This document shows positions 45,940-54,784 of a DNA stretch of 64,000 bases, one piece after another; positions within the stretch are counted from its first letter, which is position 1; the number at the start of each line of letters is the position of its first letter. The stretch is taken from the NCBI RefSeq assembly GCF_900177515.1, contig NZ_FXAK01000002.1:724001-788000 (forward strand), given 5' to 3'. The position numbers and the translations under genes were made by a program. Below the pieces are notes generated by a model. That model worked only from the letters and a program-made list of their open reading frames with translations. It had not been told where the DNA came from and ran no database searches. Origin of the DNA: Azospirillum oryzae. GTDB taxonomy: Bacteria > Pseudomonadota > Alphaproteobacteria > Azospirillales > Azospirillaceae.

Positions 45940-47292
45940 TTACGCCTTTTTCGCTTTCTCGTTTTGCTTCCGTTCGCGGAAGCGCTTTGCCCAGCCGGCG
46001 TACAGCTTCTGGCTGCCGCGGGCGACGGCCAGGGCGTCGGCCTCCACCGCCATCGTCACCACGCTGCCGGCGCCGACGATGGCGCCGTCGCCGATGACGA
46101 CCGGAGCGACCAGCGCGCTGTTGGAGCCGATGAAGGCCCCGGCGCCGATCTCCGTCCGGCTCTTGGTGAAGCCGTCGTAATTGCAGGTGATGGTGCCGGC
46201 GCCGATGTTGGCCTTGGCGCCGACGCGGGCGTCGCCGATGTAGGTCAGGTGGTTGGCCTTGGCCCCGGCCTCGATCACCGCGTTCTTCACCTCGACGAAG
46301 TTGCCGATGTGGACGTCCGGACCGATCTCCGCACCCGGACGCAGGCGGGCATAGGGGCCGATGACGGCGCCGCTGTCGATGCGCACGCCTTCCAGATGGC
46401 AGTAGGGCTTGATCTCCACCCGGTCGCCAACCGTCACGCCGGCGCCGAAGAAGCAGCCGGGCCCCACCACCACGTCGCGGCCCAGTTTGGTGTCGACGCT
46501 GAGGAAGGTGCTGTCGGGGTCGATCAGGGTGGCGCCATTGTCCATCGCCGCCTTGCGCAGGCGGCGCTGCAGCAGCTTCTCCACCTCCGCCAGTTCGGCG
46601 CGGGAATTGACGCCGACCACCTCGGCCGGGGCGGCCTCCACCACGGCGCAGGCCATGCCGGCGCGCCGCGCGATCTGGACCACGTCGGTCAGGTAATATT
46701 CCGACTTGGCGTTGTCGTTGCCGACGCTGCCGATCAGGTCGAACATGCGGGCACCGTCGAACGCCATCAGCCCGGCGTTGCACAGGGTGACCGCGCGCTC
46801 CTCCTCGCTGGCGTCGAGATACTCGACGATCTTCTCCAGACCGCCGCGGGCGTTCAGGATCAGCCGGCCATAGGCGCCGGGGTCGTCGGGGCGCATGCCC
46901 AGCACGACCACCGCCGGGTCGGCCGCCTGCCGGCGCGCCTGGACCAGCGCGCGCAGCGTGTCCGGCGTGACCAGCGGCGTGTCGCCGTACAGCACGATGA
47001 CGTCGCCGGTGAAGCCTTCCAGCAGGCCGAAGGCGGCGCGCACGGCATCGGCGGTGCCGCGCTGCTCATGCTGGACCGCGGTGGGGTAGGGGGCGACGGC
47101 GGCGGCCACGCTGTCCATGCCGGGGCCGACCACGACCACCACATGGTCGGGATCGAGCGTCTTCACCGCGGCCAGCACATGCCCGACCATCGGCCGGCCG
47201 GCAACCCGGTGCAGCACCTTGGGCAGATCGGATTTCATGCGCGTGCCCTTGCCGGCGGCGAGGATCACGCAGGCGAGCGGACGATTGGCCAT
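45940..47292 (-). CDS. glmU: Bifunctional GlmU: GlcNAc-1-P uridyltransferase / GlcN-1-P acetyltransferase
   Basis: 450 residues. The N-terminal nucleotidyltransferase domain has VILAAGKGTRMKSDLPKVLH. The C-terminal left-handed beta-helix has hexapeptide repeats (GDRVEIKPYCHLEGVRID, IGAGTITCNYDG). It makes UDP-GlcNAc from the GlmS product via GlmM. The ATG at 47292 follows AGGAAC; an upstream in-frame start at 47340 adds unconserved residues. First gene of the glmU-glmS operon; the 230 bp before it contain the promoter but no clear boxes. Confidence 0.97.
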   Translation of the reverse strand: MANRPLACVILAAGKGTRMKSDLPKVLHRVAGRPMVGHVLAAVKTLDPDHVVVVVGPGMDSVAAAVAPYPTAVQHEQRGTADAVRAAFGLLEGFTGDVIVLYGDTPLVTPDTLRALVQARRQAADPAVVVLGMRPDDPGAYGRLILNARGGLEKIVEYLDASEEERAVTLCNAGLMAFDGARMFDLIGSVGNDNAKSEYYLTDVVQIARRAGMACAVVEAAPAEVVGVNSRAELAEVEKLLQRRLRKAAMDNGATLIDPDSTFLSVDTKLGRDVVVGPGCFFGAGVTVGDRVEIKPYCHLEGVRIDSGAVIGPYARLRPGAEIGPDVHIGNFVEVKNAVIEAGAKANHLTYIGDARVGAKANIGAGTITCNYDGFTKSRTEIGAGAFIGSNSALVAPVVIGDGAIVGAGSVVTMAVEADALAVARGSQKLYAGWAKRFRERKQNEKAKKA

Positions 47293-47524
47293 GGTGGTGT
47301 TCCTGGTCGGACCTTGTGTGGAGGGGGAAACCGGTCGCAAAAGGCGTTGTACTTGAGCCGGGAAAGGTTAAGACATCACTGCCGGAATGGACGAGGCTTC
47401 TTCCGGAGTGGGCGCCGCACCATCGGCAATTCCGAAGGTGGTGTGCCACAGCACGCCGGAAAATCCCAAGTCAACTTTTGTTTCAATCTGCAATAAACGA
47501 ATGTTTCCAAAGGGTTGCCTGCCC

Positions 47525-48108
47525 AACATCCTATGTTTTCCGTCGGTGGTCATCCAGCGTCGCGATGGCGTCATTCGTCCTTTGCCAGCGGTTCGCCCGA
47601 CATGTGCAGATTTCGAGTTTTTTCAGTGACATGTGTCCGGTGATGGCCGCGATCTCCAGAGCCGGACAGCCGGCCTCCGCCGGCAGTGAGGCAGAGGCTT
47701 TCCGCAAGCCATGGAGAACCTAAGCCTTCACCTCCAGATGAGCTTTGATGGCCAGACATGCGGCGATGAAAAATCCAGTTCTGTTCCAGGGATGTCCGGA
47801 AGCGGGGGTTGACCAGTATTGTTACGGAGGTAGCGTTTCTCTTCCACTCCGTCAACTCGACCTTTAGGTCCGCTTGGCACGGTACCCACAGCCGGGTACC
47901 GGTCTTATTCTGGGTAACCTGGATCGCCGAGCCGTCATAATCATCCCACCGCATCGTAACGAGGTCCAATGACCTCTGGCCGGTGTGAAGCGCCGGAACC
48001 ACGGCGCGGCGCATAAGCTCCTCGACGTTGGCGATGGCGAAATCGACCGCCCGGTCCGGGCACCATTCCCATTCGCCGAACTGCAGCCGTTCGGCACCGG
48101 CCGAGTTC
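47525..48108 (-). pseudogene. Decayed tyrosine integrase
   Basis: One frame encodes FGEWEWCPDRAVDFAIANVE and RRAVVPALHTGQRSLDLVTM, including the first catalytic Arg (TGQRSLD). After a frameshift near 47730 another frame encodes the box II region HGLRKASASLPAEAGCPALE and ITGHMSLKKLEICTC, where the nucleophilic Tyr position (usually E-R-Y-T) is Cys. The N-terminal domain is missing. An old phage or island remnant upstream of the glm operon. Confidence 0.7.
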
Positions 48109-48157
48109 TCTTCGCCCGGCCGGTAACCGGATGCCCCTCATTGGCGACCCTGCGCCT

Positions 48158-48493
48158 TTACCCGATGCGCCCCCGGGATGCGCGGGACTTGCTGAAATCC
48201 ATGACGCCATCGTCCTTGCCGGACCCCGTGCTTCTGCCACCGCCTGCGACCAGATCAAGCTCGTGGTCGGACAACTCTCGACCATCTCCGGCGTCTGCGA
48301 CCTCTGCCCGGAAGCCTTGGTCGTCTTCGATCAGCCGCATGGGCACCGGCAGGGCGACGCCGAAATGCTTCAGCACAGCGGCGTTCAGGTCGGCTTTGGC
48401 TTCGGCACGAAATTCCGGGTCCTGCTCCAGCTTCTGCAATGCCGCGCCAACCGCATCGGCACCGTACGTCTCGACCAGATCGATATTGTTCAT
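48158..48493 (-). CDS. NHLP-like RiPP precursor with double-glycine leader
   Basis: A 111-residue protein with a leader resembling nitrile-hydratase-like leader peptides: KLEQDPEFRAEAKADLNAAV, then LKHFGVALPVPMRLIEDDQG, ending in ELSDHELDLVAGG, a canonical Gly-Gly cleavage motif. The putative core is 26 residues, begins GRSTGSGKDDGVMDF and ends RASRGRIG; it is rich in Ser, Gly, Arg and Lys and has no Cys. GGGAG precedes the ATG at 48493. No modification enzyme or C39-peptidase transporter is nearby, so it would be an orphan served in trans. Confidence 0.66.
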   Translation of the reverse strand: MNNIDLVETYGADAVGAALQKLEQDPEFRAEAKADLNAAVLKHFGVALPVPMRLIEDDQGFRAEVADAGDGRELSDHELDLVAGGGRSTGSGKDDGVMDFSKSRASRGRIG

Positions 48494-49002
48494 GTCCGCT
48501 CCCAATACAGATACTTACATTAGAGAGGCCTATTGGAGGCTCATGTGTCACCGTGCCAATAAGACGGCGTAATTGCGGGAGAGCAAGATAAAATAGTTTG
48601 CTGTAGATGTCCCGCCATATTCATGCTTGAACCGACGCACGTTCTAGGCTCGGGTGGTGTGTGATTGCAGCGCTGCCGCCAAATATTTCAATCCGCTGCG
48701 CGATCAGCCATTCATGCCATCCCGGCTGCGGATTTTTCGCAATCGAAGGAAGGTCGCTACCCGTAGCTGTATGCTTCCGGTTCCCCATTCTCCGTCGGCC
48801 CACCTGCGTCGGATCGCTTTTTTCAATGGCGGTTTGTCTGTATCGGCGCAAATCGCCGAAGGACTGGCGGGATACCGGTCATGGGCAGCTTGACGTGAAC
48901 GAAAGATTGGTGCGCCTGCTTTGCGAGCTGTTCTCATAAGCGGAAAATTAACTGAGGGCGGAGTAGAATAATCGCACCGTCCGGAATTTGGTAACCGCTG
49001 CG
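48494..49002. other. Intergenic region without a recognisable gene
   Basis: Between the precursor start and the next gene I see no reading frame with family resemblance or a good ribosome-binding site. It is AT-richer than its surroundings around 48500-48600, which probably includes the precursor promoter. Confidence 0.5.
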
Positions 49003-51549
49003 ATGATCTCCGCACGAACTCCAGGAAACTTCGATCATGCCACGGGCGATGCTCGTCGCCTGAACGTGGTCGGCCTGCTTTTTTCCGCTATGGTTGTGTT
49101 GACCATTGCGTTCGTGCTGTTCATGGCGCTGGAGACGGCGCGCCGGATCGACATGACCACGGCGGAGCGGACGAAGGACGAGATCGCCGACGCCGTCGCG
49201 GATCTCGGTGCCGCAATGGGGAAGAAGGCCGAGGAATACAGCCTGTGGAACGACGCCGTCGACCATCTGGTCGTCGGCTACGACCCCGTCTGGGCCAACG
49301 CCAATGTCGGCCCCTATGCCGAGCGGCTGTGGGGTCTAGACCGTTCCTATGCCTGGAACGGCCGTGACGGGCTGATCTACGCGTCGAAGGACGGCGCCCT
49401 GCGCGACGACATGGACGCGGCGACCGGCGAGGCCGCCGATCTGCGGCCGGTGCTGGCGGCGGCGCGCGCCGCCGGAAAGCCGGTCAGCGGCATCGTCCAT
49501 ATCGGGCAAATCCCCTTCGTCTTCGGCGCGCGGGTGATCGCGTACGAAGACGGGCATGATCCCCTGCCGCCGAACCCAGACCGGCCGGTCCAGGTCTTCA
49601 TGACCCGGCTCGAGTCGGAACTGGCGAAGCTGGCAAGCTCGCGCCGGATCGCCGATCTGCACGTGGCCGAGGCCGGCGGGCCGGCTCCGGCGGCTGTCGT
49701 CAGCCTGCCGCTGGAGAGCATCGCCGGGCAGCAGTTCGGCGTGCTGACCTGGACGCCGGAGCAGCCCGGCCGCACCCTGGTTCGCGAGACGGCGCCCTAT
49801 GCCGGCGGCTTCGCGCTGGCGCTGCTGGCCCTGCTGTTCCTGTTCCAGCGCGTGCTGCAACGGTTGAAGCGGCAGGAACCGCTGCGCCTCAGCGAGGCCC
49901 GGCTGGCCCAGTCGCAGCGGGTCGCAAAGCTGGCCTACACGGTCCATCTGCCCGAAGACCTGCTGGAGGTCTCGGCCAATTTCCGCGAGCTGGTCGGGCT
50001 CGAACGGGTCGATCCGGGCGACGGAAGCGAGCGGCTCACCGTCGGTCAGCTTCTCGACCGGGTGGTGCCGGAACAGCGGCCGGACGTGCAGGACGCCTAT
50101 CGCCGGGCCTGGGCCGAGAATGCGCGGTTCGACATCGAATACCGCGTCGCCCGGCCGGGCGGCGATCATCTGGACCTTCAGGAGGTCGGGGAGCCCTTCC
50201 ACGACGCCGACGGTCGCGTGCTGGGGCTGATCACCGCCATCCAGGACGTCACCGCGCGCCGCCGTGCGGAGGAGACGATCCGCCATCAGGCCAATTACGA
50301 CGCGCTGACCGGGCTTCCCAACCGGCCGCTGTTCTATGACCGGCTGCGCCATGCGCTGCGGCGGGCGGCGCGCGACCGGACCTGCATGGCGCTGCTGTTC
50401 ATCGACCTGAACCGCTTCAAGTGGGTCAACGATACGCTGGGCCACCAGACCGGCGACGTGCTTCTGCGCGAGGCGGCGCAGCGGATGGCGGCCTGCGTCC
50501 GCGGGTCGGAGACCATCGCCCGGATCGGCGGCGACGAGTTCACCGTCATCCTGTCGCAGGTCGGCGACCGGGCGGAGGCGGAAACGGTGGCCCGCCGCCT
50601 GCTCGAATGCCTGGGCGAGCCCTTCCACATCGCCGGCCAGACGCTGCACATCTCGGCCAGCATCGGCGTCACCTTCGCACCGGAGCAGGGGAGCGACCCC
50701 GAACTTTTGGTGAAGAACGCCGATGTCGCCATGTACCACGCCAAGCGGCAGGGGACGGCCAACTGGACCTTCTACGATCAGGCGATGGACGCCGACGCGC
50801 TCGACCACCTGCGGATGGAGAACCAGCTGCATGAGGCGGTGGCCAAGGGCCAGCTGGGGCTGTTCCTCCAACCGGTGGTGGAGGTCGGCAGCGGCCTGCT
50901 GGCCGGCGCGCAGGCGGAGGTGCGCTGGAACCATCCCGACCGCGGCCTGCTGGCCCCCACCGACTACCTGCATCTGGCCGAGGCGAACGGTCTGATCCTG
51001 CAGATCGGCGCATGGCTGCTCGATGCCGGTTGCCGGCAATTGGCGGGCTGGCGCGACCGCGGCGCCGCGGGCTTGCGGCTGACCGTGCCGGTGTCCACCC
51101 TGCAGCTCAAGCATTCCGACTTCGGCGATCAGGTCGCCGGCTGCCTCGCCCGTCATGGGGCGTCGCCGGACCGGCTGATCCTGGAACTGCCGGAGGCCGC
51201 CATGCTGGCGCCGTCGGCGGAGATGACGCGGACCATGCAGTCGCTCAAGACGCTGGGTGTCACCTTCTCCGTCAGCGGCTTCGGCACCGGCTATGCGTCG
51301 CTCGGCCATCTGCGGCGGCTTCCGGTGGAATTCCTGAAGATCGACCGGGGCATCCTGCTGGACATGATCCGCAGCCCGGCCAACCGGGAGACGCTGCGCG
51401 CCATCGTGGCGCTGGCCCGCAGCATGAACCTGACGGTGATCGCCGAAGGCATGGAGACGGGAGAGCAGCAACTCCTGGCCGGCGAGGTCCGCTGCGGCTT
51501 CGCGCAGGGGGGCGTTCCTCGGCCGGCCCATCCCGGCCGAGGAGTTTGA
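49003..51549 (+). CDS. CHASE4-PAS-GGDEF-EAL protein with degenerate EAL and 3' frameshift
   Basis: About 848 residues. Two membrane helices (VVGLLFSAMVVLTIAFVLFM and near residue 270) flank a periplasmic CHASE4-like sensor; a PAS domain, a GGDEF domain with intact RIGGDEF, and an EAL domain follow. EAL catalytic positions are altered: EVR for EAL/EVL, LELPEA for LELTES and VSGFGTGYASL for the DDFGTGYSSL loop, so c-di-GMP hydrolysis is unlikely. At a run of six G (51507-51512) the frame slips; with five G it would read AQGAFLGRPIPAEEFD and end at 51616. Either a real mutation or a sequence error. Confidence 0.88.
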   Translation: MISARTPGNFDHATGDARRLNVVGLLFSAMVVLTIAFVLFMALETARRIDMTTAERTKDEIADAVADLGAAMGKKAEEYSLWNDAVDHLVVGYDPVWANANVGPYAERLWGLDRSYAWNGRDGLIYASKDGALRDDMDAATGEAADLRPVLAAARAAGKPVSGIVHIGQIPFVFGARVIAYEDGHDPLPPNPDRPVQVFMTRLESELAKLASSRRIADLHVAEAGGPAPAAVVSLPLESIAGQQFGVLTWTPEQPGRTLVRETAPYAGGFALALLALLFLFQRVLQRLKRQEPLRLSEARLAQSQRVAKLAYTVHLPEDLLEVSANFRELVGLERVDPGDGSERLTVGQLLDRVVPEQRPDVQDAYRRAWAENARFDIEYRVARPGGDHLDLQEVGEPFHDADGRVLGLITAIQDVTARRRAEETIRHQANYDALTGLPNRPLFYDRLRHALRRAARDRTCMALLFIDLNRFKWVNDTLGHQTGDVLLREAAQRMAACVRGSETIARIGGDEFTVILSQVGDRAEAETVARRLLECLGEPFHIAGQTLHISASIGVTFAPEQGSDPELLVKNADVAMYHAKRQGTANWTFYDQAMDADALDHLRMENQLHEAVAKGQLGLFLQPVVEVGSGLLAGAQAEVRWNHPDRGLLAPTDYLHLAEANGLILQIGAWLLDAGCRQLAGWRDRGAAGLRLTVPVSTLQLKHSDFGDQVAGCLARHGASPDRLILELPEAAMLAPSAEMTRTMQSLKTLGVTFSVSGFGTGYASLGHLRRLPVEFLKIDRGILLDMIRSPANRETLRAIVALARSMNLTVIAEGMETGEQQLLAGEVRCGFAQGGVPRPAHPGRGV

Positions 51550-51846
51550 TCCGGTAACGGCGGTTCCCGCCGAAGCAACAGGCGAGTCGCTGTGTTCGGT
51601 GGTCGAGGAGAGCTGACAAGCCCCGAGGTGCCTGCTTTCGCGCCTTTCGGGCCGCTCCGCCGGGCGTCTTCGGCGCGTCGGCACCCGAAAGCCGGTTCCG
51701 ATCAGGCAACCTCCCGAACAATACGCCGCATTTGCGACAAATCCTCGCGCATCCCGCTAGGATGTTCGCAATAAGCATATTAGGATAATCACACGAAGAC
51801 AGATGCCTGAAGGTCGGCAACCCGACGGTTCGAAGGGGGGCGGCAG

Positions 51847-52983
51847 GTGGAGGAACCCAGCGCCACGGCGACGATCGCAACCGCCCTCGCGGGCGGTGTC
51901 GGGCTGCTGGCGCTGGTGACGCTCGTTTACGGGACGATCCTCTATCGGCTGGGGGAACGGCCCCGGATGCGGCAGCTTTGTCTGGGGCTGCTGTTCGGCA
52001 TCGGCGGCGTGGCCGCCATGCTGCAGTCGGTTCCCATCTCTCCCGGGGTTTTTCTGGACGTGAAGGCGGTGCCGGTCGCGCTGGCCGCTCCCTTCGGTGG
52101 ACCGCTGGCCGCCATGCTGGCCGCCGGGATGGTGTCGGCGGCGCGCATCGCGATCGGCGGCGCCGGAACGATTCCGGGGGTGGTCGGCATCCTGGTGGCC
52201 GGTTCCGTCGGGCTGCTGCTGCAGCGGCTGGTGCCTGCTGCGGAGTGGCGGAATTCACGGCCGCTGTTTATCCTCGGCCCGGTTGCGTCCCTCCACTCCC
52301 TCAGCATCTTCGTGCTGCCGTGGGAGGTTGCGCTGCCGGTCTTCGTCGATGGCGGGATCCCCATCGCGCTGTTCACGGCGGCGGGCATCCTGCTGCTGGG
52401 CACGATGCTGGCGCGCGAGCGCCGCCGCGTCGACACCGAGCATATGCTGCGCAACGCGGCCTTGAGCGACCCGCTGACCGGGCTGGCGAACCGACGCGCC
52501 TTCTTCGCCTCCATCGACCGGGCCGTGGCCAGCGCGCTGCGCCACGACACGCCCGTGTCGCTGCTGATGCTCGACATCGACCATTTCAAGCAGGTGAACG
52601 ACAGCCGCGGCCACGATGCCGGTGACGCCGTGCTGGTGTCGCTCAGCCGCCTGCTCCAGTGCAGCGTGCGGCAGAGCGACCTCGTCGCCCGTTTCGGCGG
52701 CGAGGAATTCGCCATCCTGCTTCCCAACGCGCCGGGCGACGGGGCATTCCTGCTCGCCGAACGCCTGCGCCGCGCCGTTCGCGATATGAGCATCCCGCAG
52801 GACGGCGCGATCCTGCATGTGACCGTCAGCATCGGCCTGTCGACCCTGGCCCCCGACATCGGCCGGGCCGACGCCATGATCAAGGCGGCCGACATGGCGC
52901 TCTACCGTGCCCAGCAGGGCGGCCGGGACCGCGTCTGCCGCCATGCCGATGCCGGCGTGAAGAGGCCGGAACCGGTATCCTGA
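51847..52983 (+). CDS. Membrane-bound diguanylate cyclase (5TMR-LYT-like sensor, GGDEF)
   Basis: 378 residues. The N-terminal about 190 residues form five to six membrane helices with a 5TMR-LYT-type pattern (VFLDVKAVPVALAAPFGGPL), followed by a GGDEF domain (SDPLTGLANRRAFF, DIDHFKQVNDSRGHDAGD, and the active-site RFGGEEF). It should make c-di-GMP. No RxxD inhibitory site is obvious. The GTG start follows a GGGGGGCGG stretch. It lies 300 bp after the other GGDEF gene; a combined role in motility/biofilm control is likely. Confidence 0.91.
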   Translation: MEEPSATATIATALAGGVGLLALVTLVYGTILYRLGERPRMRQLCLGLLFGIGGVAAMLQSVPISPGVFLDVKAVPVALAAPFGGPLAAMLAAGMVSAARIAIGGAGTIPGVVGILVAGSVGLLLQRLVPAAEWRNSRPLFILGPVASLHSLSIFVLPWEVALPVFVDGGIPIALFTAAGILLLGTMLARERRRVDTEHMLRNAALSDPLTGLANRRAFFASIDRAVASALRHDTPVSLLMLDIDHFKQVNDSRGHDAGDAVLVSLSRLLQCSVRQSDLVARFGGEEFAILLPNAPGDGAFLLAERLRRAVRDMSIPQDGAILHVTVSIGLSTLAPDIGRADAMIKAADMALYRAQQGGRDRVCRHADAGVKRPEPVS

Positions 52984-52991
52984 GCGGAGCT

Positions 52992-54050
52992 TTACAGCAG
53001 GGGGATGTCGCTGCCGCCGTTGACGATATCGACGGTGCCGGAGATCAGGTTCTCGGCGTAGAGCGCCTCGAGGTCGATGCCGCCGGTGGGGCGCACCGGG
53101 CGGATGGCGCGGATCCAGCCGGCGATCGCCTGTTCCTGGCGGCGGCGGATCGCTTCGGCCTCCTCCACCGTCACCGCCTGGAAGGACAGGCCGTCGCCGG
53201 GGCGCAGGCGGCCGGCGCGGGCCAAGTCGGCGGAGATCACCGTGGCGATCTTGGCATAGCCGCCGGCGGTCTGGTGGTCGTTCAGCAGTAGGATCGGCTG
53301 CCCGTTGCCCGGCACCTGGAGGGAGCCGGTGACCAGCCCGTCCGACGGGATGTCGGCGCTGCCCAGATGCGCCAGCGCCGGCCCCTCCAGTCGCAGGCCC
53401 ATGCGGTCGGCCTGTTTGCCGACGCGGTAGGTTGCCGACAGGAAGGTCTCCACAGCGTCCTCGGTGAAGCGGTCCTCCTGCGGTCCAAGCACGACGCGCA
53501 ACGGGCCGGCGCCGTAATCCGGCGGTTGCGGCACTTCGACGTCCGGCCCGTCCGGGGCGGCCTCAAAGGCCAGCGGCAGCCGGTCGCCCTCGGCCAGCGG
53601 CCGGCCGCCGAGCGGGCCGATGCCGGCGCGCACGTAGGTGGACAGGCTGTCCATCACCGGCGCCAGCGCGAAGCCGCCGGCCACAGCCAGATAGGCGACG
53701 GACGCCCCGTCCACCGCGCCCAGCCGCAGAACGTCGCCCTGCCGCAGGGTGTGGCTGCGGTGCGGGGCCAGCGGTTGCGGGGCGTCGCCCTCGCGCTCCA
53801 GCGTCAGGGCCAGCGGGCCGACGGCGGCGATGCGGACGGCGGGCGCATCCACCCGCAGGGCAGGGCCGAGCAGGGCGATCTCCAGCCCCGCCATGCCCTG
53901 CGGATTGCCGACCAGCGCATTGGCCAGCCGCAGAGCCACCGGGTCGAGCGCGCCGGCCACCGGCATGCCCAGCTCCTGATAGCCGAAGCGGCCCAGATCC
54001 TGGACTGTGGTGAAGGGGCAGGGGCGGATGACGGTGAGGAAGCCGCTCAT
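52992..54050 (-). CDS. pxpC: 5-oxoprolinase subunit C (biotin-dependent carboxyltransferase family)
   Basis: 352 residues of the KipA/PxpC family: VQDLGRFGYQELGMPVAGAL at the N-terminus, GPLGGRPLAEGDRLPL in the middle, and the C-terminal catalytic region ILLNDHQTAGGYAKIATVIS. With PxpA and PxpB it hydrolyses 5-oxoproline to glutamate using ATP. The start ATG overlaps the pxpB stop by one base (TGATG). No pxpA (LamB/YcsF) gene is in the window. The PxpB-PxpC pair could alternatively have another amide substrate. Confidence 0.93.
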   Translation of the reverse strand: MSGFLTVIRPCPFTTVQDLGRFGYQELGMPVAGALDPVALRLANALVGNPQGMAGLEIALLGPALRVDAPAVRIAAVGPLALTLEREGDAPQPLAPHRSHTLRQGDVLRLGAVDGASVAYLAVAGGFALAPVMDSLSTYVRAGIGPLGGRPLAEGDRLPLAFEAAPDGPDVEVPQPPDYGAGPLRVVLGPQEDRFTEDAVETFLSATYRVGKQADRMGLRLEGPALAHLGSADIPSDGLVTGSLQVPGNGQPILLLNDHQTAGGYAKIATVISADLARAGRLRPGDGLSFQAVTVEEAEAIRRRQEQAIAGWIRAIRPVRPTGGIDLEALYAENLISGTVDIVNGGSDIPLL

Positions 54051-54784
54051 CACGCGGCCCTCAGGCTTGCGGGGTCGAAGCGGCCGGCGCTTGCCGCCTC
54101 GGCAATCCGGTCGAAGGCCGCGCGGTCCACCGCCTCGAAGCGCACGCGGTCGCCGGCGGCCAGCAGCACCGGATCGGGCCGGCCGCCGTCATAGAGCGGC
54201 ACCGGGCAGCGGCCGATCAGATGCCAGCCGCCGGGGCTTTCCCAAGGGTAGACAGTGGTCAGCCGCCCGGCGATGGCGACGGAGCCGGCCGGCACCCGCA
54301 CCCGCGGTTCCGTCCGGCGCGGCCGTTCCAGCTCGGCCGGCAGGTCGCCCATGTAGCCGAAGCCCGGCATGAAACCCAGCATATAGACGAAATACTCCAC
54401 CGAGCCGTGCAACGCCGCCACCTGCTCCGCCGTCAGACCGATCCCGTCGCACAGCTCCGCCAGATCGTGGCCGAGGTCGGGGTCGTAGCAGACCGGCAGG
54501 CGCCACAGCCGCCCCTCCGCCGGGGCGGCGTCGCTGCCGGCCAGCGCCGCCTCGACCGCCGCCTGCATCTCGCGCCGGCCGGTCGCGACGGGATCATAGA
54601 CCACCAGCAGCGAGCGGAAGGTCGGCACCGTCTCCACCAGGCCCGGCGGCGGCGCGGCCTTCAGCCGGGCGTGCAGGGCCATGACGCGGGCGTTGGTCGC
54701 CCGGTCGATGGTCTCGCCGAACTCGACGTTGAAGGCGGTGTCGCCGCAACTGGTGAAGCGGACCTCCACGCTGTCGCTCCTCAC
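54050..54784 (-). CDS. pxpB: 5-oxoprolinase subunit B (KipI family)
   Basis: 244 residues. The GTG at 54784 overlaps the upstream dctM stop (GTGA). Signature segments are FTSCGDTAFNVEFGETIDR, LPVCYDPDLGHDLAELC, and the family hallmark FVYMLGFMPGFGYMGDLP with TTVYPWESPGGWHLIGR. Forms the PxpB-PxpC complex. Tight coupling to a TRAP transporter suggests the transporter imports 5-oxoproline or a related acid. Confidence 0.93.
   Translation of the reverse strand: MRSDSVEVRFTSCGDTAFNVEFGETIDRATNARVMALHARLKAAPPPGLVETVPTFRSLLVVYDPVATGRREMQAAVEAALAGSDAAPAEGRLWRLPVCYDPDLGHDLAELCDGIGLTAEQVAALHGSVEYFVYMLGFMPGFGYMGDLPAELERPRRTEPRVRVPAGSVAIAGRLTTVYPWESPGGWHLIGRCPVPLYDGGRPDPVLLAAGDRVRFEAVDRAAFDRIAEAASAGRFDPASLRAA

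Noticed and set aside
44043..46097. Long open frame antisense to glmS
   Set aside because: GC-rich codon bias keeps the opposite strand open. The encoded sequence is His/Gly/Gln-rich, without family resemblance, and glmS is certain.
48621..48851. 76-codon minus-strand frame between the RiPP-like gene and the GGDEF gene
   Set aside because: No ribosome-binding site or family resemblance, and frames on both strands are equally open there.
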